Counted from the first letter of the stretch, positions 16,454 through 25,264 are shown. The stretch: DNA of 64,000 nucleotides from Pseudomonadota bacterium (GCA_018902755.1 JAHIQI010000046.1:1-64000), one strand, 5' to 3'. Program-made: numbers and translations. Notes: generated from the sequence alone by a model not told the origin.

Positions 16454-16923
16454 AGCATCTGCTGCTCACCGTGGGCAAGCCCAAGGCCGCCTACCTGGCC
16501 CAGGGCATCGACGACTACCTGGCCCGCCTGAAGCCCTACGGCGGCGGCTCCCTGGTGGGAGTGCGGCCCGCTAAGCTGGGCCCCAAGACGCCGGACGACC
16601 TGGCCAAGGCCGAGGAAGGCCAGCGCCTGTTGGCCCGCCTGGACCATGGTGACGTGGTGTGGGCTTTGGAGATAAAGGGCAAGGCCTGGAGCAGCATGCA
16701 GTGGGCCAAGGCCCTGGACCGGGCGCGCCTGAGCGGCAAGAGCCGTTTGGTGCTGGTGGTGGGGGGAGCCCTGGGACTGGACCCGGCGGTGACCCGGCGG
16801 GCCGACCAGTTGGTGAGCTTCGGGCCGCCCACCATGGCCCACGAGTTGGCCGCCCTGGTGGCCGCCGAGCAGCTCTACCGCGCCTGCACCATCCTGGCGG
16901 GCCTACCCTATCACCGCGCCTGA
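16450..16923 (+). CDS. rlmH: 23S rRNA (pseudouridine-1915-N3)-methyltransferase RlmH (157 aa)
   Basis: An SPOUT-class methyltransferase that modifies pseudouridine 1915 in helix 69 of 23S rRNA. The GTG at 16450 overlaps the thioesterase stop, giving a length normal for RlmH (155-159 aa). The C-terminal knot is clear: LVLVVGGALGLDP (about 101-113), then a DQLVSFGPPTMAHELAALVA-like segment and a terminal YHRA in place of the usual PYHR/YHK end. The family forms homodimers that use SAM. Confidence 0.93.
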   Translation: MKHLLLTVGKPKAAYLAQGIDDYLARLKPYGGGSLVGVRPAKLGPKTPDDLAKAEEGQRLLARLDHGDVVWALEIKGKAWSSMQWAKALDRARLSGKSRLVLVVGGALGLDPAVTRRADQLVSFGPPTMAHELAALVAAEQLYRACTILAGLPYHRA

Positions 16924-16925
16924 GC

Positions 16926-17528
16926 CTATTTGGCCATCAGCTCCTGAGCGGCCACCACGTCCCTAGCCATCTGATCCACGCTGACCCCGCGCCGCCGGGC
17001 TTCGTCCTCCAGGGCCTCCTGGGCCTGCTCCAGGCTCAGGCCGCGCAGCTTCATGAGCACCCCCTTGGCCCGTTCCATGTTCTTGCGGCTGTCCAGGGCC
17101 AGGTTCAGCTCCGCCACCCTGCCCTCCAGGCGGCGCAGGCGGTGGTGGTTTTGCCAGGCCATGGCCAGGGCCGGTCCGATGAGGCTGGGCTCCCAGGGCG
17201 GGGATATGTAGGCGCTGACATAGGCGGGTTCCGCCCCCAGTCTGGGGCGGGTGCGGCCGTTGTTGCTGATGATCACGACCGGCAGGGGGCCGCGGGCGTT
17301 CATGCGCCGGGCAGCCTCCACCGCGTTCAGGCCCGGCAGGTCCTCGTCCAGGATGGCCAGGTCCGGGCGCAGCTCATGGTGCAGCAGGCAGGCCGAGCGG
17401 CCCTCCCCGGCCAAGGCGGCCACCTGGTGGCCCAGGGCGGCCAAGCAGCGGCCCAAAGCGGCCGCGTCTCGCTCCCGGCTCGAGGCCAGAAGCACCTTGA
17501 AGCTTAGTTTGTCCTTGGGTTGCCCCAT
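16926..17528 (-). CDS. ANTAR-domain response-regulator-like protein (200 aa)
   Basis: The start at 17528 (MGQPKDK) follows GGGGAG; an upstream in-frame ATG at 17567 would add a Gly-rich stretch. The N-terminal ~125 residues form a receiver-like fold, with LDEDLPGLNA around the usual phospho-Asp strand. The C-terminal ~60 residues are an ANTAR domain (MERAKGVLMKLRGLSLEQAQEAL), which binds paired hexanucleotide-loop hairpins in nascent RNA to prevent termination. The receiver motifs are loosely kept, so phosphorylation is uncertain. It converges on rlmH with 2 bp between, and no sensor kinase is nearby. The target operon is unknown. Confidence 0.85.
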   Translation of the reverse strand: MGQPKDKLSFKVLLASSRERDAAALGRCLAALGHQVAALAGEGRSACLLHHELRPDLAILDEDLPGLNAVEAARRMNARGPLPVVIISNNGRTRPRLGAEPAYVSAYISPPWEPSLIGPALAMAWQNHHRLRRLEGRVAELNLALDSRKNMERAKGVLMKLRGLSLEQAQEALEDEARRRGVSVDQMARDVVAAQELMAK

Positions 17529-17667
17529 GCCGCCGCTCCCCCCGGAACCGCCCCCCGGCGGCGCCAAATTGGCAGTATGGTCTGGATGATTGGGCGCCCG
17601 CTCCCGGCTAGTGCATTGCGCCGGGAGCGGGCGCTGGTCTGTATATGCGGGCCGGTGTCCCGGCGGC

Positions 17668-17889
17668 CTAGACCGACTCCACGCTCTGAATCTCGGGAAT
17701 CGCCTGCTTGACCACCTTTTCGATGCCCATCTTGAGGGTCATCTGGCTCATGGGGCAGCCGCCGCAGGCGCCGGTGAGCTTGACCTTGACGATGCCGTCG
17801 TCGGTCACGTCCACCAGTTCCACGTTGCCGCCGTCGCGTTGCAGGGCCGGGCGGATTTTCTCCAGGGCCTGCTCAACCTTTTCTCTCAA
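17668..17889 (-). CDS. NifU-like C-terminal domain Fe-S scaffold protein (73 aa)
   Basis: This stand-alone NifU C-terminal (Nfu) domain carries assembled Fe-S clusters to apoproteins. The full domain is present: helix VEQALEKIRPALQRDGG, then a beta strand region, and TGACGGCPMS with the cluster-binding C42 and C45. 73 residues is the usual size of the single-domain form in anaerobes. It lies downstream of purC on the same strand with a 49-bp gap. Confidence 0.92.
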   Translation of the reverse strand: MREKVEQALEKIRPALQRDGGNVELVDVTDDGIVKVKLTGACGGCPMSQMTLKMGIEKVVKQAIPEIQSVESV

Positions 17890-17938
17890 TTTGCGTACTC
17901 CCTATGTGGCCGGGGCGGGGCCCCGGTTGGGTGCTGGG

Positions 17939-18835
17939 TCAGGCCAAGCCGTGGCCTGTGAGCCGGGTAAGAGCCTCCAGATAGCGCTGGCGGGTGCCCT
18001 CGATCACCTCGGCGGGCAGCTTGGGAGCCGGGGGCTTCTTGTTGAAGCCGATGCTCTCCAGGTAGTCCCGCACGAACTGCTTGTCATAGCTCTCCTGGCC
18101 CCGGCCGGGCTCGTACTTGTCCTCGGGCCAGAAACGGCTGGAATCCGGAGTGAGCACCTCGTCGATGAGGATCAGCTCGCCGCCGATGGTGCCGAACTCG
18201 AACTTGGTGTCCGCGATGATGATGCCCTTGGTGGCGGCGAAGTCCCGCGCCCGACCGTAGATGGCCAGGGCCCTTTTGGCCACTTCCTGGGCCAGATCCG
18301 CGCCCACGATCTTCTCGGCCTGGGCCAGGTCGATGTTCAGGTCGTGCTCGCCGATCTCGGCCTTGGTGCTGGGGGTGAACAGCGGCTGGGGCAGCTTGTC
18401 GCTTTCTCTCAGGCCGGCGGGCAGGTTGTAGCCGCAGACCTTGCCCGTGGCCTGGTAGTCCTTCCATCCGGTGCCGGAAAGGTAGCCGCGCACGATGGCC
18501 TCGATGGCCAGGGGCTTGGCTTTTTTCACCAGCATGGAGCGTCCCTGGAGCACCTCGCCGTATTTTTGTAGTTCCTGGGGAAAATCGGCCACTTCCCAAG
18601 CCACCAGGTGGTTGGGGGTGATGTCGGCCATCAGTTGGAACCAGAACAGCGAGATCTGGGTAAGCACCTTGCCCTTGTCAGGGATGGGGTCCGGCAACAC
18701 CACGTCAAAGGCGCTCAGGCGGTCGGTGGCCACGATGAGCAAGTGATCGCCCAGGTCGTAGATATCGCGAACCTTGCCCCTGGCGACCAAGGGCACCCCT
18801 TCCAGATGGGTTTCATGCACCGGTAACGTACTCAT
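17939..18835 (-). CDS. purC: Phosphoribosylaminoimidazole-succinocarboxamide synthase (298 aa)
   Basis: SAICAR synthase, step 8 of purine synthesis, joins CAIR and aspartate using ATP. Family motifs are GKVRDIYDLGDHLLIVATDRLSAFDVVLPD (20-residue core near 16-35), EAIVRGYLSGTGWK (about 110-123), STKAEIGEHD (about 156-165) and LILIDEVLTPDSSRFWP (about 207-223). About 300 residues matches the longer yeast-like bacterial form rather than the 237-residue E. coli form. It is divergent from mdh with 123 bp between. Confidence 0.95.
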   Translation of the reverse strand: MSTLPVHETHLEGVPLVARGKVRDIYDLGDHLLIVATDRLSAFDVVLPDPIPDKGKVLTQISLFWFQLMADITPNHLVAWEVADFPQELQKYGEVLQGRSMLVKKAKPLAIEAIVRGYLSGTGWKDYQATGKVCGYNLPAGLRESDKLPQPLFTPSTKAEIGEHDLNIDLAQAEKIVGADLAQEVAKRALAIYGRARDFAATKGIIIADTKFEFGTIGGELILIDEVLTPDSSRFWPEDKYEPGRGQESYDKQFVRDYLESIGFNKKPPAPKLPAEVIEGTRQRYLEALTRLTGHGLA

Positions 18836-18880
18836 AACACTCCTCTTAGGGCCGCATGTTGAAAATTCCGGCCGCTGGCG

Positions 18881-18910
18881 TTGACTCCGGATGAACTACG
18901 GTAGTATGTT
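18881..18910 (+). promoter_or_regulatory. Candidate promoter of mdh
   Basis: TTGACT (18881-18886) and TATGTT (18905-18910) are 18 bp apart, about 50 nt before the mdh ATG. The -10 match is moderate. Confidence 0.45.
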
Positions 18911-18958
18911 TTTTTCGTTCCTTAAACCTAGCACAAAGCTCAGTAAGGAGAAAGCAAG

Positions 18959-19894
18959 ATGCTCCAGAAGATTACCGTCATCGGCGCCGGCAACGTGGGG
19001 GCCACCTGCGCCCAGCGCGCCGCCGAAAAAGAACTGGCCGATGTGGTTCTGGTTGATGTTGTCGAAGGTATGCCCCAGGGCAAAGGCCTGGACCTTTGCG
19101 AGGCCGCCCCGGTGGAAAAACACGACGCTCTGATCACCGGAACCAACGACTACGACGCCACCGCCGACTCTGACATCATTATCGTCACCGCGGGCATCGC
19201 CCGCAAGCCCGGCATGAGCCGCGACGACCTGATCAAGACCAACGCGGGCATCGTGAACACGGTGTGCAAGGAAGCGGCCAAGCGCTCCCCCAAGGCGGTC
19301 ATGATCATCGTCAGCAACCCCTTGGACGCCATGTGCCACGTGGCCCTGAAGGCCTCCGGCTACCCCAGCGAGCGGGTCATCGGCATGGCCGGCGTTCTGG
19401 ACTCGGCCCGCTTCCGCTTCTTCATCGCCGAGGCCCTGAACGTGTCCGTGGAAAACACCCACGCCTTCGTGCTGGGCGGCCACGGCGACACCATGGTGCC
19501 CCTGCCGCGCTTCTCCACCGTGTCGGGCATTCCCATCACCGAGTTGCTGCCCGCCGACAAGATCGCGGCCATGTGCCAGCGCACCGCCCAGGGCGGCGCG
19601 GAGATCGTGGGCCTCTTGAAAACCGGCAGCGCCTACTACGCCCCGGCCTCCTCGGCCGTGGAGATGGCTGAGGCCATCCTCAAAGACAAAAAGAAGATCC
19701 TGCCCTGCGCGGTGTACCTCAACGGCCAGTACGGCTACAAGGACCTGTACATCGGCGTGCCGGTGAAATTGGGCGTGGGCGGAGCCGAAGAGGTCATCGA
19801 GATCAAGCTGACCGCCGACGAGAAGACCGCTCTGGACAAGAGCGCCGACGCGGTGCGTGGCCTGGTCAAGACCCTGGCCGACCTGGGCTTCTAA
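18959..19894 (+). CDS. mdh: Malate dehydrogenase (311 aa)
   Basis: NAD-dependent oxidation of malate to oxaloacetate. The N-terminus has the Rossmann motif GAGNVGATCA (9-18). Substrate Arg residues sit in ARKPGMSRDDL, and the catalytic His in LGGHGDTMVPL (about 176-186). The LDH-like MDH subgroup (about 310 aa, as in many anaerobes) fits better than the dimeric E. coli type. The ATG follows AGTAAGGAG. It is a single-gene unit with its own promoter and strong terminator. Confidence 0.94.
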   Translation: MLQKITVIGAGNVGATCAQRAAEKELADVVLVDVVEGMPQGKGLDLCEAAPVEKHDALITGTNDYDATADSDIIIVTAGIARKPGMSRDDLIKTNAGIVNTVCKEAAKRSPKAVMIIVSNPLDAMCHVALKASGYPSERVIGMAGVLDSARFRFFIAEALNVSVENTHAFVLGGHGDTMVPLPRFSTVSGIPITELLPADKIAAMCQRTAQGGAEIVGLLKTGSAYYAPASSAVEMAEAILKDKKKILPCAVYLNGQYGYKDLYIGVPVKLGVGGAEEVIEIKLTADEKTALDKSADAVRGLVKTLADLGF

Positions 19895-19933
19895 CAAGCC
19901 TGTTGCGCCTCCCCGAGGCCTGCTGAAAGCACC

Positions 19934-19973
19934 ACGGCCCGGAGCAATTCAACCTGCTCCGGGCCGTTTCTTT
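19934..19973 (+). terminator. Intrinsic terminator of mdh
   Basis: A 13-bp perfect stem, ACGGCCCGGAGCA (19934-19946) with TGCTCCGGGCCGT (19955-19967), is followed by TTTCTTT. Confidence 0.92.
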
Positions 19974-19976
19974 GGT

Positions 19977-20050
19977 ATCTCTATATTTAATCTAATTTAT
20001 TAATAAAATACATAATTGTTCGTTTATTAATATTATTTTCTAATTAAAAA
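19977..20050. other. Extreme AT-rich island
   Basis: About 74 bp consisting almost only of A and T, with many TTAATA/ATTAAT steps, in a GC-rich chromosome. It lies between the mdh terminator and repeat copy B, with no frame or promoter pair that I trust. It could be a nucleoid-protein (HU/IHF/H-NS-like) site. Confidence 0.4.
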
Positions 20051-20080
20051 CCAGCACCCGCACTCCATGCCGAATAACCT

Positions 20081-20207
20081 CCGGCACAGTCAGGGAGTGT
20101 AAGGCAAGGCGGCGGTAAGCGCAGACCGCAGGCGTATTGTTAATACGCCGAGGTCTAAGCGACGCCGCCAACGCCGCATGGCGCTTCCTGGCGAAGCCGG
20201 GTTGTGC
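20081..20207 (+). repeat. Dispersed intergenic hairpin element, copy B
   Basis: It matches copies A, C and D across its length, from CCGGCACAGTCAG to CTGGCGAAGCCGGG. The central hairpin is GGCGTAT (20131-20137), loop TGTTA, ATACGCC (20143-20149), extended by AGACC with GGTCT. It sits between the convergent mdh and HD-domain genes. Confidence 0.75.
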
Positions 20208-20212
20208 AGAGA

Positions 20213-20767
20213 TTACAGGCCCAGGTCGTCGCTGATTTCGCGCATGGCCTCCACGGCCAAGGCGGCAAATTCGGGCAGGGGGATGCCCAACTGCTCGCAG
20301 AGCAGGATGTGGTCGCGGTTGACGCTGGCGGCGAAGGCTTTTTCCTTCATGCGCTTGGTCACGCTCTTGGGCTTTACGCTGGCCAGCTTCTTGTCCGGGT
20401 ACACCAGGGTGGTGGCCACCACCAGGCCGGTGATGGTCTCCCCGGCGGTGAGGGCCAGGTCCAGGGGGGTGCTCCGGGTGAGGCCCAGGTTCTCGGCGTT
20501 GTGGGCCTTGATGGAGCTGACCACCTCTTCGGGCACGTCACGCCCCGCCAACAGCTCGGCGGTCACCAAGCCGTGGCGGTGCATATCCTCGGCGGTCTCG
20601 CCGTAGTCCAGATCGTGCAACAGCCCGGCCAACGCCCAGGTTTCCTCGTCCTGACCCAACTTGCGGGCCAGAGCGCGCAAAACCACGGCCGAGGCCAGGC
20701 TGTGCATGCGTATTCGCTCGTCGTCAACCTGACTCTTGAGAAGGTCCAGGCCGGCGGCGTAGTCCAT
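20213..20767 (-). CDS. HD-domain (HDIG-type) phosphohydrolase-like protein (184 aa)
   Basis: A metal-dependent hydrolase fold. H22 (RMHSLA), H51-D52 (LLHDLDYG), H63/H65 (DMHRHGLVTAEL) and a distal Asp form the HD metal site. The family acts on nucleotides or cyclic di-nucleotides or is orphan; the substrate is not evident. The C-terminal ~60 residues (KPKSVTKRMKEKAFAASVNRD onward) are typical of small anaerobe HD proteins. Its start lies 2 bp from the Rho_N gene stop, so it is the last gene of the long minus-strand run. Confidence 0.85.
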   Translation of the reverse strand: MDYAAGLDLLKSQVDDERIRMHSLASAVVLRALARKLGQDEETWALAGLLHDLDYGETAEDMHRHGLVTAELLAGRDVPEEVVSSIKAHNAENLGLTRSTPLDLALTAGETITGLVVATTLVYPDKKLASVKPKSVTKRMKEKAFAASVNRDHILLCEQLGIPLPEFAALAVEAMREISDDLGL

Positions 20768-20769
20768 GA

Positions 20770-21174
20770 CTAGCCAGCCGCTGACAGACGCCGGGTCTTC
20801 TTCTTCAGGCGGCCGATACGCTTGCGCAGAATCTCGACCTGCTTCTTGTCGCCGTCTTCGCGTGCCTTGTCGCGTCCGGCCTTAAGGCTTCTGATCTCGA
20901 CCTTGACCTTGGCGATTTCCTTGGCAAAGAGCTTGTCGCCCGACTCGTCGGTGATGCCGATGGCCTCTTTGATGGCCTTGAGCAACTCTTCCTTGTTCAT
21001 GCTGTGCACGCCCACGATGTTGCCCAGCACCAGGCCGTACTCCCGAAGCTCCTTGGCGGTCATTTTCTCCAGGGGCTTGGGGGGATCGGGGACCTCGACC
21101 TCGATAAATTTGCTCTCGGCCGCGGCGGCGGGCTCTTCACTGGTCTGGGTTTGCAGGGTTTCCTCGTCAGCCAT
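20770..21174 (-). CDS. Rho_N-domain protein with coiled-coil tail (134 aa)
   Basis: Acidic first third, then a Rho termination factor N-terminal-like (SAP-related) helix-turn-helix at about 38-72 (MTAKELREYGL and GVHSMNKEELLKAIKEA), then a basic helical coil (residues about 85-130, rich in Lys, Arg and Glu; KKTRRLSAAG end). It has no ATPase part, so it is not Rho itself. Small proteins of this kind are common in Desulfobacterota. DNA or RNA binding is likely from the domain, but the role is unknown. Confidence 0.75.
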   Translation of the reverse strand: MADEETLQTQTSEEPAAAAESKFIEVEVPDPPKPLEKMTAKELREYGLVLGNIVGVHSMNKEELLKAIKEAIGITDESGDKLFAKEIAKVKVEIRSLKAGRDKAREDGDKKQVEILRKRIGRLKKKTRRLSAAG

Positions 21175-21242
21175 GTCTTGCCTACTCTCCTGATTTTGCT
21201 ATGCGAAGGGGGCGTTCGGCCCCCACCGTTGAATGGGGGAGT

Positions 21243-22034
21243 TTACTCGCTGGAGCTATTCTTTTCAACCATTTTAAGAAACGGCGTAAACAGATCAATG
21301 GGTAGCGGGAACAAGGTGGTGCTGTTGTTTTCGCTGGCCACCTCCCTCAGGGTCTGCAAATAACGCAGTTGCAGGGCTTGGGGGTGGTGGCTGATTATCT
21401 CCGCCGCCTGGGCCAGCTTTTCGGCCGCCTGGTACTCGCCCTCGGCGTTGATCACCTTGGCCCGTCGCTCGCGCTCGGCCTCGGCCTGCTTGGCCATGGC
21501 CCGCTGCATCTCCTGGGGAAGGTCGATGTGCTTGACCTCCACGGTGCTCACCTTGATGCCCCAAACGTCGGTGTGCTGGTCCAGGATCTGCTGCAACTCG
21601 CTGTTGATCTTTTCGCGCTCGGACAAAAGATCGTCCATCTCCACCTGGCCGCACACGCTACGCAGGGTGGTCTGGGCCAACTGGCTTGTGGCGAAGAGGT
21701 AATCCTCCACCTGTACAATCGCGTTGACCGGGTCCATGACCCGGAAATAAAGCACCGCGTTGACCTTCACCGACACGTTGTCCCGAGTGATTACGTCCTG
21801 GGGCGGCACGTCCATGGCCACGGTGCGAAGGCTCACCTTGGTCATGCGGTCGATCACCGGAATTAGGATGATCAGCCCCGGACCCTTGGCGGCGATGACC
21901 CGGCCCAGGCGGAAAATGACCCCGCGCTCGTACTCCTTGAGCACCCGCAGCGACACCGCCAAAAACAGGATGAGCAGGATCACCACCGGCAGCAGGCCGC
22001 CCAGCAGAGTAACTATGCCCGATACGATGCCCAT
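21243..22034 (-). CDS. Slipin, SPFH/band 7 family membrane protein (263 aa)
   Basis: One N-terminal membrane helix (about 8-28) is followed by a full SPFH domain (KEYERGVIFRLGR near 34-46; SLRTVAMDVPPQDVITRDNV near 71-90) and a coiled coil (QRAMAKQAEAERERRAKVI). It forms large oligomeric rings in the membrane. Its gene follows the NfeD protease gene by 15 bp, the standard NfeD1b-slipin (STOPP) pair, in which the protease clips the C-terminus of the slipin. The C-terminal hydrophobic stretch (TTLFPLPIDLFTPFLKMV) is the expected cut region. Confidence 0.93.
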   Translation of the reverse strand: MGIVSGIVTLLGGLLPVVILLILFLAVSLRVLKEYERGVIFRLGRVIAAKGPGLIILIPVIDRMTKVSLRTVAMDVPPQDVITRDNVSVKVNAVLYFRVMDPVNAIVQVEDYLFATSQLAQTTLRSVCGQVEMDDLLSEREKINSELQQILDQHTDVWGIKVSTVEVKHIDLPQEMQRAMAKQAEAERERRAKVINAEGEYQAAEKLAQAAEIISHHPQALQLRYLQTLREVASENNSTTLFPLPIDLFTPFLKMVEKNSSSE

Positions 22035-22049
22035 TACCCTTGCCTCCTT

Positions 22050-23351
22050 TTAGGCTTGATGCTCTTTGGGCGGCAGGGGCCGTACTTCGACCTCCAGGCC
22101 GCTTACCCCGGTCACTTCAATTTTCTGGCCCGGCTCCAGGGGCCGGTCGCTGGTGTAGCGCCACAGTTCGCCCAACAGGCGCACCCGCCCGGCGTCCACC
22201 ACCACCCCGGCCGAACCCAACAAGCCTTCCCGCCCGGTGACAGACTTGGCCAACTGGGCCCGCCCGGCCACATAGGCCACCCCGCCGAAAAACAGGATCA
22301 TGGCCAGGGCGGTGGGAATCAAAACGGCCAGGGACACGGCCACCACCGTCTCCCCTGACTTGAACAGCATCACCGAGCCCAGGATGAGCGAGGCCGCCCC
22401 GGCCAGGGACAGCATACCGTAGCTGGTTATCTTAATCTCCGCGAAGAAAAGCACCACGGCCAACCCAATGAGGGCCAGCCCGGCGTAGCTCACCGGCAGG
22501 GTGCTCATGGCGAAAAAGGCCAGGATCAGGGCCAGGCCCCCCACCACGCCCGGGAAAACCACCCCAGGATGGCTAAACTCGAAGTAGAGCCCGGCCAGGC
22601 CGATCATGAGCAGGATGTAGGCCAGGTTGGGGCTGGCCAAAAGGCTCAGCAACTTGTCCCGCCAGCCCGGCTGGTGGAAGCGGATGGTCTGTCCCTTGGT
22701 GTCGATCACCTTGTCCCCGGCGGCGGTGGGCACCTTGCGCCCTTGCAGGGCCTGCAACAGGTCCCCCAGGTCCCGAGCCACGATGTCGGCCAGGCCCAGT
22801 TCCTTGGCCTTGACGGCATCGAAGCTGGTGGATTTCACCACCATCTCCTCGGCCAGCTTGGGGTCGCGGCCGCGGCGCTTGGCCAGGCTGGCGGCCAGGG
22901 CCTTGAGGTCACTCACCGCCTTCTCGCCCATGGTGCCCTTGATATCCTGGCCCTGGCCTCCCACCGGGTGGGCCGCGCCCACGTGGGTGGCCGGAGCCAT
23001 GGCCGCCACCGGCGCGGCCAGCATGATGAAGGCCCCCGCGCTGGTGGCCCGGGCCCCGGCCGGGGCCACGTAGACCACCACCGGCACCGGGCAGGCCAGG
23101 ATGGCCTTGACCATCTCGCGCATGGAGGTGACCAGGCCGCCGGGGGTGTCCAGGCGGATCACCACCAGGGAGGCCGAGTCGGCGGCGGCCTTTGCCAGGC
23201 CGTCCACCAAAAACTCGGAGCTGCCGGGGTTTATGGTGTCGCTGAGCTCGATCACCCACACCTGGCCGCCCGCTCCCTGGGCCGTCGCCGGGCCGGGCGC
23301 GGCCAGGGCCAGGAGCAAGGCCAGAAGCAGCAGGGTTAGGCAGCGGGGCAT
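22050..23351 (-). CDS. NfeD-family membrane serine protease (NfeD1b, 433 aa)
   Basis: It has a signal peptide (about 1-25) and then a ClpP-like Ser/Lys protease domain (about 30-220) with S104 in RATSAGAF and K144 in MGEKAVSD as the dyad. Four to five membrane helices follow (about 235-365) and a C-terminal OB-fold NfeD domain (about 372-430: GREGLLGSAGVVVDAGRVRL). It cuts the partner slipin encoded next to it. The start follows GGAGGGG. Confidence 0.93.
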   Translation of the reverse strand: MPRCLTLLLLALLLALAAPGPATAQGAGGQVWVIELSDTINPGSSEFLVDGLAKAAADSASLVVIRLDTPGGLVTSMREMVKAILACPVPVVVYVAPAGARATSAGAFIMLAAPVAAMAPATHVGAAHPVGGQGQDIKGTMGEKAVSDLKALAASLAKRRGRDPKLAEEMVVKSTSFDAVKAKELGLADIVARDLGDLLQALQGRKVPTAAGDKVIDTKGQTIRFHQPGWRDKLLSLLASPNLAYILLMIGLAGLYFEFSHPGVVFPGVVGGLALILAFFAMSTLPVSYAGLALIGLAVVLFFAEIKITSYGMLSLAGAASLILGSVMLFKSGETVVAVSLAVLIPTALAMILFFGGVAYVAGRAQLAKSVTGREGLLGSAGVVVDAGRVRLLGELWRYTSDRPLEPGQKIEVTGVSGLEVEVRPLPPKEHQA

Positions 23352-23364
23352 GGCCCCTCCAGGA

Positions 23365-24054
23365 TTAGGTTGTGGGGCCCTTTACCAGGGCCTTCAAATC
23401 GGCGTAGGCCAGGGCCTTTGCCTCCGGGGTGCGCAGCAGGTAGGCCGGGTGATAGGTGGGCAGCACCGGCACTCCCAGGGCCAGGCTCCATCTGCCCCGC
23501 AAGCGCCCCATGGGCGCGTCGCTGGCCAGCAGGGATTGCGCCGCCGGACGGCCCAGGGTGCAGATGGCCTGGGGCGCGATGACCTTAACCTGGGCCTCCA
23601 AAAAGGGGCGGCAGGCGGCCACTTCGTCGGCCTGGGGGTCGCGGTTGTGGGGCGGACGGCACTTTACGATGTTGGCGATGTACACCTGCTCGCGCCTCAG
23701 GCCCACCGCGGCCAGCATGGCGTCCAAGAGTTTGCCCGCCGGGCCCACGAAAGGCAGCCCCTGGCGGTCCTCCTGCTCCCCCGGCCCCTCGCCGATGAAC
23801 ATGATGCGGGCGTCCTCGGGGCCGCTGCCGAAAACGATCTTATTACGCCCTTGGCTGAGGGAGCATCTACTACATTCTCCCATCCACTGGCGCACCTGGG
23901 CAAGGCTGCTTAGGCGGGGGGTGGGGGCGGTGGGCATCACCGCCTCCATGAGCTGCTCCATCTCGCCCCGGCTGCCGGCCACCTTGGTCAGGCCCAGGCG
24001 GGAGCGGCAGGCCAGGTTGTCGGCCAAATCCGCCAGGCAGCGGGAATCGGCCAC
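23365..24054 (-). CDS. Uracil-DNA glycosylase, family 4-type with [4Fe-4S] (229 aa)
   Basis: Removes uracil from DNA as the first step of base-excision repair. The family-4 motif GEGPGEQEDRQGLPFVGPAG (about 89-108) and the second motif HPAYLL are both present. C61, C64, C132 and C148 match the four ligands of the Fe-S cluster of this class. The first ~45 residues are an extra leader not needed for the fold, so the true start may be downstream (for example near residue 32 or 40). The gene is 4 bp from coaBC. Confidence 0.92.
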   Translation of the reverse strand: MADSRCLADLADNLACRSRLGLTKVAGSRGEMEQLMEAVMPTAPTPRLSSLAQVRQWMGECSRCSLSQGRNKIVFGSGPEDARIMFIGEGPGEQEDRQGLPFVGPAGKLLDAMLAAVGLRREQVYIANIVKCRPPHNRDPQADEVAACRPFLEAQVKVIAPQAICTLGRPAAQSLLASDAPMGRLRGRWSLALGVPVLPTYHPAYLLRTPEAKALAYADLKALVKGPTT

Positions 24055-24058
24055 GAGC

Positions 24059-25264
24059 CTAGTCCTGGCCCAGCAGGCGGGCCACCCGGTCCAGCAGGCG
24101 CTGGGCCACTTCCTGTTTGCTCAGAAGCGGCAGGGTTTCCACCTCGCCGTCCGGGGTGAGGAAATGCACCCGGTTGGTCTCCACCGCGAAACCGCTGTCA
24201 GGGGCGCTGACGTCGTTGGCCACCATGAGGTCCAGGTTCTTGGCCGCGAGCTTGGCCCCGGCGTGGGCCAAAACCTCGTCGGTCTCGGCCGCGAAGCCCA
24301 CCAGGATGCGCTCGCCCTTGTCCCGGCCCAGGGAGGCCAGGATGTCGGTGGTGGCCACCAGGTTGCAGGTTTCGCCCTGGCCGGTCTTCTTGACCTTGGT
24401 GGGGTGGCACTGTTCCGGACGGAAATCACCCACCGCCGCCGCCTTGACGATCACCTTTTGGTCCGCGGCCCTATAGATCACCGCCTCGGCCATGTCCTGG
24501 GCCGAAACGACCCGCACCACCTCCACCCCAAAGGGCGGCTCCAGGTGGGTGGGGCCCAACACCAGGGTTACCTTGGCTCCCCTGCGCCGGGCCATGCGGG
24601 CTATTTCCAGGCCCATGCGCCCGCTGCTGGGGTTGGAAAGGTAGCGCACCGGGTCCAGGTGTTCGCGGGTGGGACCGGCGGTGACCAGGATGGGCACCCC
24701 TTCCAGGTCGCGGTCAGCCAACAGTTCCATTACGTGCTCGGCGATGAGCGCCGGCTCCACCATGCGGCCCGGCCCCTCCTCGCCGCAGGCGGTGTGCCCG
24801 GCGGCCGGGCCCACCAGGCGCACTCCGCGCTCGCTCAGCCGGTCCAGGTTCTCACCCACCGTAGGGTGGGCGTACATCTGGGGGTTCATGGCCGGGGCGA
24901 TGAGCACCGGGGCGGTGGTGGCCAGCATGATGGTGGACAAGAGGTCGTCGGCCAGACCCATGGCCGCCTTGGCGATGAAGTTGGCCGTGGCCGGGGCCAC
25001 CACCACCGCCTGTGCCCAGCGGGCCAGGTCGATGTGGCTGATGGTGGCCTCCTGATCCGGATCGAACCAGTCGCCGGGGACAGGGTGGCCGGTGAGGGCG
25101 GTGAAGGTGAGCGGCCCCACGAAACGCCGGGCGTGGTCGCTCATCACCACCCGCACATCGCAGCCGGACTGGGTGAGGCGGCTGGCCAACTCGGCGGCCT
25201 TATAGGCGGCTATGCCCCCGGTGATCCCCAGAAGCACCCGCTGCTTGTCGTCGTTTTGCTCCAT
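24059..25264 (-). CDS. coaBC: Bifunctional phosphopantothenoylcysteine decarboxylase/phosphopantothenate-cysteine ligase CoaBC (401 aa)
   Basis: Two consecutive steps in CoA synthesis. The N-terminal half is the flavin decarboxylase CoaC (LGITGGIAAYKAAELA at 11-26; PAMNPQMY about 123-130; the active Cys in TACGEEGPGRM). The C-terminal half is the CTP-dependent ligase CoaB (ILVTAGPTREHLDPVRYLSN and VKAAAVGDFRP, which replaces the usual KAAAVADY). Its stop shares a base with the upstream lipoprotein start area (25264), meaning a tight operon. Confidence 0.95.
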   Translation of the reverse strand: MEQNDDKQRVLLGITGGIAAYKAAELASRLTQSGCDVRVVMSDHARRFVGPLTFTALTGHPVPGDWFDPDQEATISHIDLARWAQAVVVAPATANFIAKAAMGLADDLLSTIMLATTAPVLIAPAMNPQMYAHPTVGENLDRLSERGVRLVGPAAGHTACGEEGPGRMVEPALIAEHVMELLADRDLEGVPILVTAGPTREHLDPVRYLSNPSSGRMGLEIARMARRRGAKVTLVLGPTHLEPPFGVEVVRVVSAQDMAEAVIYRAADQKVIVKAAAVGDFRPEQCHPTKVKKTGQGETCNLVATTDILASLGRDKGERILVGFAAETDEVLAHAGAKLAAKNLDLMVANDVSAPDSGFAVETNRVHFLTPDGEVETLPLLSKQEVAQRLLDRVARLLGQD

